NCBI GenBank assembly: GCA_964650975.1
Contig: CAZYWA010000238.1
Location: 1-11,018, forward strand
DNA from: CAZYWA01 sp964650975 [NCBI: uncultured bacterium]
Lineage (GTDB): Bacteria; JADJOY01
DNA: 11,018 nt
Direction: 5' to 3'
The notes under the pieces were generated by a model, which was not told where the DNA came from, searched no databases, and saw nothing but the letters and a program-made list of their open reading frames with translations. A program made the position numbers and the translations under genes. Shown here piece by piece: positions 1 to 6,689 of this stretch (positions within the stretch are counted from its first letter, which is position 1; every line of letters starts with the position of its first letter).

Positions 1-1
1 G

Positions 2-829
2 ATCGATCCTCGCGCGGAGCTCGCGGCTCTCGCGGCCACCCTGCGGGGACAGCTAGAGCTGCTGGGGGACGCGCGAGTGACCGCGCTCCCGCTGGTGGCG
101 TCCGTCGCTCCAGGCGTGACGGCGGCCGCCGCGCCGATCGCCCCGACCCTCGACGCGGCGCCTCCTCACCCCGCTCCATCATCGAGCACCGCCAACGCAC
201 CGGCGGTGAATCCGTTCGCCGAGCGTTCCTCCGTTCGTCGCACCCTGGAGGAAGTTCGCGAGGAGCTCGGCGACTGCACGCGCTGCAAGCTTCACAAGGG
301 CCGGACCAAGCTGGTGTTCGGCGTGGGAAACCCACGTGCCGAGATTGCTTTCGTCGGCGAAGGCCCCGGCGAGGACGAGGACAAGCAGGGCGAACCGTTC
401 GTCGGCCGCGCGGGGCAGCTGCTCACGCGGATCATCGAGGACGGAATGGGGCTCACCCGGCGCGACGTCTACATCATGAACGTGGTCAAGTGCCGTCCGC
501 CCCAGAACCGCGAGCCCGAGCGCGACGAGATCGCCGCGTGCCTGCCGTTCCTGCAGCAGCAGCTCGAGTCGATCGCGCCGCGCGTGATCGTCACGCTGGG
601 GCGGCCCAGCACCTCGACGCTGCTCGGCCGTCCGGTCTCGATCACCGCGGTGCGCGGCGCCTGGCACGAGTACCGCGGCATCCCGCTGATGCCGACCTTC
701 CATCCGGCGTTCGTGTTGCGCCGCTACACCCCGGAAGTCCGCCGTCAGGTCTGGGAGGACATGAAGGAAGTGCTGAAGAAGATCGGCCGGACGCCGCCCG
801 CTCCGCGGCGCGGCGGCGACCTCGCCTGA
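2..829 (+). CDS. Family 4 uracil-DNA glycosylase (5' end outside window)
   Basis: This is a thermostable-type (family 4) uracil-DNA glycosylase, which removes uracil from DNA to start base excision repair and normally carries a [4Fe-4S] cluster. Numbering from the in-frame GTG at 77: the active-site motif GEGPGEDED is at residues 94-102, followed by GEPFVGRAG. The four presumed cluster cysteines are C67 and C70 (CTRC), C139 (VVKC) and C155. The C-terminal FHPAF motif holds H209-P210. An Ala/Pro-rich linker covers about residues 1-45. The frame stays open from 77 back to base 2 and reads [20 protein letters not shown], which looks like the N-terminal helix usual in these proteins. The true start is therefore probably just before the window and the GTG is internal. 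The stop at 829 lies 24 nt before the GH4 gene. Family assignment is firm; the start is not visible. Confidence 0.95.
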   Translation: MDPRAELAALAATLRGQLELLGDARVTALPLVASVAPGVTAAAAPIAPTLDAAPPHPAPSSSTANAPAVNPFAERSSVRRTLEEVREELGDCTRCKLHKGRTKLVFGVGNPRAEIAFVGEGPGEDEDKQGEPFVGRAGQLLTRIIEDGMGLTRRDVYIMNVVKCRPPQNREPERDEIAACLPFLQQQLESIAPRVIVTLGRPSTSTLLGRPVSITAVRGAWHEYRGIPLMPTFHPAFVLRRYTPEVRRQVWEDMKEVLKKIGRTPPAPRRGGDLA

Positions 830-853
830 CGTGGACCTGCGTGGGAGAACGAG

Positions 854-2212
854 ATGAAGCTCTGCCTGGTGGGTGGCGGCGGTAGCCGAGCGCCGCTCTT
901 CGTGCGAGCCCTGGCGCGGCGGGCCGCGCGACTGCCGATCGAGGAGCTGGTGCTCTTCGACGCGGATCCCGTGCGCCTCGCCCTCCTCGGCGGCCTCGCC
1001 CGGGCCTTCGCTCGTGCCGACGAGGCACCTTTCGCCGTCACGCTGGCCTCGAGCCTGGAGCAGGCGATCGACGGAGCCGCGTTCGTGATCACTTCGATCC
1101 GCGAGGGTGGCGAGGCCGCGCGCGCCCACGACGAGTCCGCGGCGCGCGCGCTGGGCGTGATCGGCCAGGAAACCGTCGGTGCGGCCGGTTTCGCGCTCGC
1201 GATGCGCAACGCGCCAGCCTTGGAGACCATCGCCCAAGCCGTGGCGCGCCGAGCACCCAGCGCCTGGACGCTCCACTTCACGAATCCGGCCGGACTGGTG
1301 GCGCAGCTGCTGCACGATGGGGGCTATCCGCGGCAGCTCGGAATCTGCGACACGCCGAGCGATCTCATCCGCCGCACCGCGGCCTTCGCTGGCGTCGCCC
1401 CCGGCTCGGCTCGGGCCGAGGTGATCGGGCTCAACCATCTGAGCTGGATCGAGGGTTTCACGCCCGCCGGCGGATCGGATCTGCTGCCTGGCTTGCTCCG
1501 GAACGAACGATTCGTGAGCGAAGTCGCGCAACCCTTCGAGGCCGAGCTCGTGCAGGGGGTCGGACTCCTGCCGACCGAGTACCTGCACTACTACCTCCAT
1601 CGAGATCACGCCCTCGAGCGGCAGCTTTCGCAACCTCGCTCGCGCGGTGCGTTCCTCGAGACCCTGAACGGCGAGCTGCTGGCGCGTCTCGCCGCACTCG
1701 ATTCGACGGGCTCCTTCGACACCTGCAGGCCCGAGGCCGAAGGCACCTACGACCGCTACTGCGCCGAGCGCGACGGCTCGTATCGGGGCGAGATCGGTCG
1801 CGCGCAAGCTCCGGCCTCCGCCGCGGAGGCGCCGGAGGGGTATGCGGGAATCGCGCTCGACCTGCTGGAGGGAATTCACGGCGATACCGGGGCCGAGTCG
1901 GTGGCATCGGTGCCGAATGGCCATGCCCTGCCCGGTCTCGATCGCGACGACGTGATCGAGGTGACGGTACGCGTCGGCCGCGAAGGCCCCGTGCCGGACC
2001 GCCGCCGGCCGGCGCTGCCGCCCGACGTCCTGGCCTTGATCCAGTCGGTGAAGGCCTACGAGCGGCTCGCGTCCCAGGCGATCCGGACGCACGACGCGGT
2101 GCTCGGAGCGCGAGCCCTGGCCGCGCATCCGCTGGTCGGTTCGTATGCGATCGGAGCCGCGCTGGCACGCCAGTTCGAATCGCGCTACGACTCGCGAAAC
2201 CCGCGAGCATGA
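854..2212 (+). CDS. Glycoside hydrolase family 4 (6-phospho-beta-glucosidase-like)
   Basis: This 452-residue protein has the full GH4 layout. GH4 enzymes cleave (often 6-phosphorylated) glycosides in the cytoplasm by an NAD+- and Mn2+-dependent oxidation/elimination mechanism. The dinucleotide-binding loop VGGGGSR is at residues 6-12 and the conserved Arg of IREGG is R83. GVIGQETVGAAGF starts at 101 and FTNPAG is at 142-147. The metal ligands are C165 (GICDTP) and H195 (GLNHLSW). The candidate catalytic Tyr is Y243 in TEYLHYY, matching the NDYLRYY motif of 6-phospho-beta-glucosidases. Length is normal for the family. GGGAG at 843-847, 6 nt before the ATG, supports the start. It may be cotranscribed with the glycosylase gene. 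No PTS component, sugar transporter or regulator is visible, so the substrate is open. The CDTP motif is not the textbook one for either phospho-alpha or phospho-beta enzymes. Confidence 0.9.
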   Translation: MKLCLVGGGGSRAPLFVRALARRAARLPIEELVLFDADPVRLALLGGLARAFARADEAPFAVTLASSLEQAIDGAAFVITSIREGGEAARAHDESAARALGVIGQETVGAAGFALAMRNAPALETIAQAVARRAPSAWTLHFTNPAGLVAQLLHDGGYPRQLGICDTPSDLIRRTAAFAGVAPGSARAEVIGLNHLSWIEGFTPAGGSDLLPGLLRNERFVSEVAQPFEAELVQGVGLLPTEYLHYYLHRDHALERQLSQPRSRGAFLETLNGELLARLAALDSTGSFDTCRPEAEGTYDRYCAERDGSYRGEIGRAQAPASAAEAPEGYAGIALDLLEGIHGDTGAESVASVPNGHALPGLDRDDVIEVTVRVGREGPVPDRRRPALPPDVLALIQSVKAYERLASQAIRTHDAVLGARALAAHPLVGSYAIGAALARQFESRYDSRNPRA

Positions 2213-2221
2213 CGCGCGTTT

Positions 2222-2237
2222 TCGAGGATTTCCTCGA
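2222..2237. repeat. Perfect 7-bp inverted repeat before ferredoxin promoter
   Basis: TCGAGGA (2222-2228) and TCCTCGA (2231-2237) are perfect inverted arms separated by TT. The element begins 10 nt after the GH4 stop and ends 12 nt before the ferredoxin -35 box. It could be a weak terminator for the GH4 transcript, although only a short T run follows, or an operator for the ferredoxin gene. The half TTTCCTCGA recurs at 2283-2291, just past the -10 box. Confidence 0.45.
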
Positions 2238-2249
2238 CAAGTTCGACGT

Positions 2250-2279
2250 TTGACACGCTCGGAAACGCGTCGGTAGACT
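2250..2279 (+). promoter_or_regulatory. Sigma70-like promoter of the ferredoxin gene
   Basis: A perfect TTGACA (2250-2255) is followed after 18 nt by TAGACT (2274-2279), a 4/6 match to TATAAT. Transcription would begin near 2286, leaving a leader of about 85 nt before the ferredoxin ATG. The -10 region CGGTAGACTCG (2271-2281) is repeated exactly on the minus strand upstream of thiI, which supports both calls. Confidence 0.65.
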
Positions 2280-2369
2280 CGGTTTCCTCGATCCGAGCGC
2301 CCGTGCTCGCCAGCGCCCCTCGGCTCGTCTCCACCATCCATCCGCCGAAACCGAAGGAGATCCGGATCC

Positions 2370-2657
2370 ATGTCCACGACGATCACCGACGAGTGCATCA
2401 ACTGCGGGGCCTGCGAGCCCGAATGCCCCAACAACGCGATCAGCGAAGGTGACGACATCTACGTCATCGACACGCAGCTCTGCACCGAGTGCGTAGGGTT
2501 CTTCGACGTCGAGCAATGCGCCGAGGTCTGCCCGGTCGACTGCTGCGTTCCCGATCCCAAGAACGTCGAGACCGAGGAAGTGTTGCTGGAGCGAGCGAAG
2601 AAGCTGCATCCGGACCACGAGTTCAAGGAGCCGGTGCCGTCGCGCTTCCGGAAGTGA
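2370..2657 (+). CDS. 2[4Fe-4S] ferredoxin, Alvin/YfhL type
   Basis: This 95-residue soluble protein is a low-potential electron carrier with two [4Fe-4S] clusters. Cluster I ligands are C9, C12, C15 (CINCGAC) plus C58; cluster II ligands are C38, C41, C50, C54 with C19 completing the set. The eight residues between C41 and C50 (VGFFDVEQ) are the insertion typical of Allochromatium vinosum-type ferredoxins, as is the C-terminal extension after residue 60. C59, next to C58, is extra. GGAG at 2356-2359 lies 10 nt before the ATG. It is preceded by its own promoter and followed by a hairpin terminator, so it is probably a single-gene unit. Partner enzymes cannot be inferred from the neighbours. 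Confidence 0.95.
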   Translation: MSTTITDECINCGACEPECPNNAISEGDDIYVIDTQLCTECVGFFDVEQCAEVCPVDCCVPDPKNVETEEVLLERAKKLHPDHEFKEPVPSRFRK

Positions 2658-2705
2658 TCATTCATTCGGCCGGCGCGTCGCCAGCTTGGTGACGCAAGAA
2701 CGCCA

Positions 2706-2732
2706 GAAGGGGTCCGCCATGCGGGCCCCTTC
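2706..2732. terminator. Hairpin terminator, probably bidirectional
   Basis: A 12-bp stem (2706-2717 with 2721-2732, arms GAAGGGGTCCGC and GCGGGCCCCTTC, one G-T wobble pair) closes a CAT loop. It sits between the ferredoxin stop (2657) and the stop of the convergent lipoate-ligase-like gene (2766), so it could end transcription from both sides. Neither side has a long T run, so termination may be incomplete or Rho-assisted. The remaining bases of the 2658-2765 gap show nothing else. Confidence 0.7.
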
Positions 2733-2765
2733 GTCGTGGTGGTGGCCGCGATCCGCGCGTCGGTC

Positions 2766-3887
2766 TCAGTCGGTGGGCGACAGACTCGCGTGACCGCCGC
2801 CCGGGCGGCGGGACGCGGCGTCGAGGATCGCGTCGGGTATCACCCGCAGATAGCGCACGCCGGCGATGGCGGCTTCGCCCTCGCCGAACATCCGGTCGAC
2901 CACCGCGCCGATCTCTCGCCATTCGAGCGGCACCAGCCGCAGCTCTCGTTCCAGGGCCTCGATCGATCCGGACGGTGCCATGAAGTCGCCGCTCAGCCGC
3001 ACGGCGCCGAGGAACTGGTCCTGGACCACCTGGACCGCGGCCTCGAGCCATCCGCACGCGATCGGCTTCAGCTCCGAAGCGAGCCACGCGTGCGCCGCCC
3101 CCTGGCTCGGCGGCTCGGACTCCACCACGGTGGACGCTTCCCGCTCGTCGAGGAGCCGCTCCTCGAGCGGCGAGAGCTTTCGTTCTCGAACCTCGATGTG
3201 CTGGTTTCGCGAGTACCCGTCGACGATCGCTCGCTCGAGCGTGGCGCGGTCCGGGGCTGCGGACGACTCGGCTGCGAGGGTGGTGGGGGGTGGATCCGGG
3301 CGGTTCCCTCCCACTCCCGGATAGCCGTCGAGCTCTGAGGGGAGTGCGGTCGCACGCGACACGCCGATCAGCACGTGAAACAGCGTGGCGCCGCTCGGTG
3401 CGACCTCGAAGGACACGTAGCCCGCGAGCTTCCGCTCGACGCTCAGGAAGTCCCGGCCGAAGTAGTAGGCCTTGAAACCGAGCGACTGGAGGCCGCCCAG
3501 GATACCTCGCACGTAACGGTTGATGATCTTCCCCGAACCGATCGCGGCGGAGCCGGGAGGAAGCAGCGAGGACATCTCACTCATCACCAGGCTCACGCTG
3601 AGCTGGCCCGGTTCAGTCCACACGGCCCTTCCACCGGTGACCCGCCGGACGACCCGCAAAGACGCCGAGTCGGAACCGGCTGGGCCCAGTGCCGACTGCC
3701 GCCGCTGGTAGCGGCCGAGCACGACCGCCGGCGCCGAGATCCATCCGAGATGGAGGACCGGATCCGAAACACCGTCGCGTGCCCGCTCCATCTGCGCCAG
3801 CAGCAGACGCTGGATGGCGATGTCCCGCGACGCAGACACCGCGGGCGACCGGATGACCTCGAGATGCCCCGTTTCTGGTGCGGGCAC
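2766..3887 (-). CDS. Divergent lipoate-protein ligase A / biotin-lipoate ligase family protein
   Basis: This 373-residue protein belongs to the BPL/LplA/LipB fold family, whose members attach or transfer lipoate, octanoate or biotin to enzyme lysines. RRVTGGRAVW at 81-90 matches the RRxSGGGAV lipoyl-binding loop, with Arg replacing the third Gly. ERKLAGYVSF at 151-160 supplies the conserved Lys (K153). LSGDFMAP around residue 300 and the helices after it resemble the LplA C-terminal accessory domain. A Pro/Ala-rich stretch (about 186-215) separates the two parts. No Cys lies where the LipM-type octanoyltransferase nucleophile would be; the only Cys is C278. The GTG start at 3887-3885 directly follows the TGA of the DUF2752 gene, with no clear Shine-Dalgarno, which suggests translational coupling. 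It is the last gene of the minus-strand block. Family is likely; exact reaction unknown. Confidence 0.8.
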   Translation of the reverse strand: MPAPETGHLEVIRSPAVSASRDIAIQRLLLAQMERARDGVSDPVLHLGWISAPAVVLGRYQRRQSALGPAGSDSASLRVVRRVTGGRAVWTEPGQLSVSLVMSEMSSLLPPGSAAIGSGKIINRYVRGILGGLQSLGFKAYYFGRDFLSVERKLAGYVSFEVAPSGATLFHVLIGVSRATALPSELDGYPGVGGNRPDPPPTTLAAESSAAPDRATLERAIVDGYSRNQHIEVRERKLSPLEERLLDEREASTVVESEPPSQGAAHAWLASELKPIACGWLEAAVQVVQDQFLGAVRLSGDFMAPSGSIEALERELRLVPLEWREIGAVVDRMFGEGEAAIAGVRYLRVIPDAILDAASRRPGGGHASLSPTD

Positions 3888-4325
3888 TCAGACACCCGCG
3901 CGAATCAGATAGGCCCAGTTGATCAGAACCGCGCCGACGATGCTCCACCGGAGCGCGCGCCGCTTCGGGCCGCGAAGCTCGATCCGAAGCGGGGGCCAGC
4001 CGCGAGCCAGCACGCCCGCGGCCCACGGCATGTAGAGCACGGCCAGGGTGGCGGCGATCGTGATCAGCGGCTGCACCTGGAACGCCGCCCACCAGCGGCC
4101 GCGCGCCAGTGCCACCAGCGCGCGCGTGATGCCGCACGTCGGACACGGGAAGCCGGTCAGGACATGGACCCAACACGGCCCCACCAGCCGTCCGATCGCG
4201 GCCGGGGTCGAGACCGAGCTCACCAGAGCCGCCGCCGGCAGCGTCACGAGCAGCGCGACCTCGAGGTCGCGCGAGGCTCGTCGCGCGGGACTCGGCGCCA
4301 GGACGCCGCCCACCGCAGCATTCAT
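3888..4325 (-). CDS. DUF2752 small membrane protein
   Basis: This 145-residue protein carries the DUF2752 signature GPCWVHVLTGFPCPTCGITR, with Cys51, Cys61 and Cys64, followed by ALVALARGRWWAAF and a QPL segment. Hydrophobic stretches at about 22-38, 84-104 and 125-142 suggest two or three membrane segments. The function of the family is not established; the CPxCG motif could bind metal or be redox-active. The ATG at 4325 is chosen because GGGAGGG lies 5 nt upstream and the gene then begins 16 nt after the Yip1 gene stop. A longer reading would start from a TTG at 4361 inside the upstream gene. Its TGA abuts the GTG of the lipoate-ligase-like gene. ATGs at 4329, 4325 and 4321 lie in three different frames; only 4325 gives the conserved protein. 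Confidence 0.85.
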   Translation of the reverse strand: MNAAVGGVLAPSPARRASRDLEVALLVTLPAAALVSSVSTPAAIGRLVGPCWVHVLTGFPCPTCGITRALVALARGRWWAAFQVQPLITIAATLAVLYMPWAAGVLARGWPPLRIELRGPKRRALRWSIVGAVLINWAYLIRAGV

Positions 4326-4330
4326 GCATG

Positions 4331-4337
4331 CCCTCCC
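4331..4337 (-). promoter_or_regulatory. Shine-Dalgarno deciding the DUF2752 start
   Basis: GGGAGGG on the minus strand sits 5 nt before the ATG at 4325. It selects that codon over the TTG at 4361 and over the ATG at 4329, which is only 1 nt from the motif and in another frame. Confidence 0.7.
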
Positions 4338-4341
4338 GGCC

Positions 4342-5142
4342 TCAGGTGGCCTTGGAGGCAAATGCCATGATCGCTCCGACGACCCCGAACAGCCCGACGC
4401 AGCAGACCAGTCCCGGGATCGTGACCGCGACCGCGGCCCGCCACCGCTCCGTTTCGTGTGCCTCCGCGAGCCCGATGATCCACACGATCGAGGCCCACAC
4501 CAGCGCCACCAGCCCGCCGCAAACCGGGATCACTCCCACCAGCGCGAAGGCGCCCGACGTGTAGCAAACGATCCGAAACGTGGTCTCGAAGGGCTGCCTG
4601 GCGCCCCCGACCAGCAGCAGGCACACGTGGAAAAGCGCGGCCAGCACGAACAACCCGATCACCAGCCGGACCACGCCGACGACCAGCCCCGCGACCTCTC
4701 CGCCGGGTCCCCCCATCGACGCGACGTCCTGCATCCACGCGGGCATGTCGTTCCCCATCGTGGCGCGCAGCGCCTCCTGGAGCTTGGGGCCGACCACCAG
4801 CCCGATCAGCGTCTCGATGATCACCGCGACGACGCCCGGGATCAGCGCGAAGAGCAGCGGCCCTTCGAGTCCGCCGTTCCGCCTCATGGTCTCGAAGGTT
4901 TGGGTGGGGCGGAAGAGCACCGACGTCACCGTCTCGATCAGCGCGTTCAGATCGAACGCACCATCGCGATGCTCCCAGGCGGGTCCGACGCGCCGGTCCT
5001 CCGGCGCGACCACCGCGATCTCGGCGGGGGGCGCGGGAACGCTCGCCACGGGCGCCGCGGTTGCCGACGCCAGGTCCGCGCCGCAGTCGCGGCAAAACCT
5101 CACTCCCTCGACCACGTGAGCTCCGCACTGCGGGCATTGCAT
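4342..5142 (-). CDS. Zinc-ribbon/Yip1-domain membrane protein
   Basis: This 266-residue protein opens with a treble-clef-like zinc ribbon, CPQC (C3, C6) and CRDC (C17, C20). A Pro/Ala-rich linker follows (about 23-58), then a Yip1-type domain from about 66, recognisable from TVTSVLFRPTQTFETM, the usual entry helix where a tryptophan or phenylalanine segment precedes the first membrane span. Hydrophobic segments at about 95-118, 150-178, 190-226 and 238-263 suggest four or five membrane spans. Bacterial Yip1 proteins have no agreed role. The ATG at 5142 is backed by GGGGAG (5149-5154) 6 nt upstream. It lies 66 nt downstream of the sulfatase-like gene and 16 nt before the DUF2752 gene, so the two membrane proteins are probably made together. 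A metal-dependent membrane function is inference only. Confidence 0.85.
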   Translation of the reverse strand: MQCPQCGAHVVEGVRFCRDCGADLASATAAPVASVPAPPAEIAVVAPEDRRVGPAWEHRDGAFDLNALIETVTSVLFRPTQTFETMRRNGGLEGPLLFALIPGVVAVIIETLIGLVVGPKLQEALRATMGNDMPAWMQDVASMGGPGGEVAGLVVGVVRLVIGLFVLAALFHVCLLLVGGARQPFETTFRIVCYTSGAFALVGVIPVCGGLVALVWASIVWIIGLAEAHETERWRAAVAVTIPGLVCCVGLFGVVGAIMAFASKAT

Positions 5143-5186
5143 CGTGCGCTCCCCTCTCTCTTCGATCCATCCGTCGCTGCGGTCGG

Positions 5187-5199
5187 GCCCCGCCGGGGC
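5187..5199 (-). other. Small GC hairpin between sulfatase-like and Yip1 genes
   Basis: GCCCC and GGGGC arms enclose a 3-nt loop, 9 nt after the sulfatase-like stop codon on the minus strand. There is no T tract. It may protect the upstream mRNA 3' end or weakly attenuate, or it may be chance in GC-rich sequence. The rest of the 66-nt gap holds only the Yip1 Shine-Dalgarno. Confidence 0.3.
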
Positions 5200-5208
5200 G
5201 CCGTCGCG

Positions 5209-6675
5209 TCACAAGTATCCGAGGCCCTCGAGCCGGCGCCGCACCGCCTCCTCGACCTCCGGCTCCTCACCCGTCTCTCGTGCGCCTCCCGCCTCGGCCT
5301 CCCACGCCGTCAGGGCCGTGCGAAGCGCCAGGATCTGGCCACGCTCGTCGCCGCTGCGATCGCGTTCCTCCCGAGGATCGGCCCCCAGATGGAAGAGCTC
5401 CTCGCCGCCGTCCGACGCCAGGATCCACTTCCAGCCATCGGCCGCCTGCGCCGCTCGCAGCGAGCGACGCAGCTGTTCGCCGCGGAATCCCGGGAAACGC
5501 GCCTCCATCGACTCGACTCGCGGCTCGGGCCCGAGGTACTCGGCGACCCGCAGCCGTCGCGGATCGGGCGCTGGATCGGCGAGCGAGCGGCTGCCTGGAG
5601 CCTTGGAACCCGATGGCACCCGGATTCCCGCGGCTTCGAGCAGGGTCGGGAAGACGTCCACGGTCTGCACCGGAGCATCGACGATCGCGCCGCGGCGCTT
5701 GGCTTCGCCGGCGAAGCGCACCATCAACGGCACCTTGAGCAGGGTGTCGTAGAGACAGTACTGGTGATCCATGCGTCCGTGGTCGCCGAGGTTCTCGCCG
5801 TGGTCACTCGTCACCACCACGGTGGTGCTCTCGAGCCAGCCTCGCTGGCGGAGCACGGCGAAGAGCTCTTCCAGGCACTGATCGAGGTAGAGAAGCTCGC
5901 CATCGTAGAGATCCTGCAGGATCCGGAAGTCGTCCGCCGTCATCGGCGCGTTGCCGGTCAAGTGCGCCCACGGGTCCTGGTTGAGCTGCCGCAATCGGGA
6001 ACGGTCGACTCGAGGCTCGGTGAACCGGAAGCACCACGGCGCGGGCGCCTGATACTTGAGGTGCGCCTCCATGAGATTCACGAACAGGAAGAACGGCCGC
6101 GAGGGCTGACGCTCCGCCGCCCAGCGGCGCACCCAGCGGCCGATCCGCCTTCCGCCCTTGTCGTAGCGATCGGCGCCGAACCGCTGGTACACCGCGTTCG
6201 CGAGGTTCCGGAAGAAATCGCGGCCGGTGAGCTGCGCCACGGTGTCCCGCCACTTCTGCCAGGCGTCATCGACGTGAACCCGGTGCAGATCTCGCTCCGA
6301 CTGGACCAGCTGCCACACCTTGAAGAATTGCTCGAAACCGCGGTCGGTCCCGAACGTGTTCGAGATCCACGAGTTCGACGACAGCCCCACCGTCTCGTAG
6401 CCGCCCGTGCGCAGCAGCTCGGCGAGATGCGGCACCTCGGGATCGAGGAAGCGGTGGTTCTCGTGGGCGCCGTGCTGCGACGGCATGCGTCCGGTAAACA
6501 TCGACGCGTGGGACGGCAGCGTCCACGGCGAGGTCGAGGTCGCGTCGCGGAAGAGCGTCGCGTCCGCCAGGAACCGGTCGAGATGGGGAGTGGTCTCCCG
6601 GCCATAGCCGTACGCGCGCAGGTTCCGCGCCCGCACCGTGTCCATCACGAGCAGCACCAGGTTCGGTCGATCCAT
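5209..6675 (-). CDS. Sulfatase-superfamily hydrolase/transferase with Thr at the nucleophile site
   Basis: This 488-residue protein has the alkaline-phosphatase/sulfatase fold signatures. LVLLVMDTVRARNLRAYGYG near the N terminus includes D12. The catalytic loop is PWTLPSHASMFTG (50-62), with NLMEAH around 200-205 and the metal motif TSDHGENLGDHG at 289-300 (D291, H292). The C terminus RLEGLGYL is also a frequent ending in this group. In the loop, T52 takes the place of the Cys/Ser converted to formylglycine in true sulfatases, and H56 replaces the Arg of CxPSR. Threonine nucleophiles are known in phosphoethanolamine and phosphoglycerol transferases of the same superfamily, so a phosphoester or phosphonate substrate is possible. 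No signal peptide or membrane span is evident. GAAAGG lies 8 nt before the ATG, and the gene starts 14 nt after thiI. A start further upstream would run into thiI and lacks homology. Confidence 0.9.
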   Translation of the reverse strand: MDRPNLVLLVMDTVRARNLRAYGYGRETTPHLDRFLADATLFRDATSTSPWTLPSHASMFTGRMPSQHGAHENHRFLDPEVPHLAELLRTGGYETVGLSSNSWISNTFGTDRGFEQFFKVWQLVQSERDLHRVHVDDAWQKWRDTVAQLTGRDFFRNLANAVYQRFGADRYDKGGRRIGRWVRRWAAERQPSRPFFLFVNLMEAHLKYQAPAPWCFRFTEPRVDRSRLRQLNQDPWAHLTGNAPMTADDFRILQDLYDGELLYLDQCLEELFAVLRQRGWLESTTVVVTSDHGENLGDHGRMDHQYCLYDTLLKVPLMVRFAGEAKRRGAIVDAPVQTVDVFPTLLEAAGIRVPSGSKAPGSRSLADPAPDPRRLRVAEYLGPEPRVESMEARFPGFRGEQLRRSLRAAQAADGWKWILASDGGEELFHLGADPREERDRSGDERGQILALRTALTAWEAEAGGARETGEEPEVEEAVRRRLEGLGYL

Positions 6676-6689
6676 GCAGCTCGCCTTTC

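Noticed and set aside
179-2458. A 759-codon open frame on the minus strand opposite the glycosylase and GH4 genes
   Set aside because: It crosses two well-supported genes and a promoter region, is Arg/Gly/Glu-rich and has no recognisable motif.
3375-4370. A 331-codon plus-strand open frame
   Set aside because: It is antisense to the lipoate-ligase-like and DUF2752 genes and has shadow composition, rich in Arg, Gln and His.
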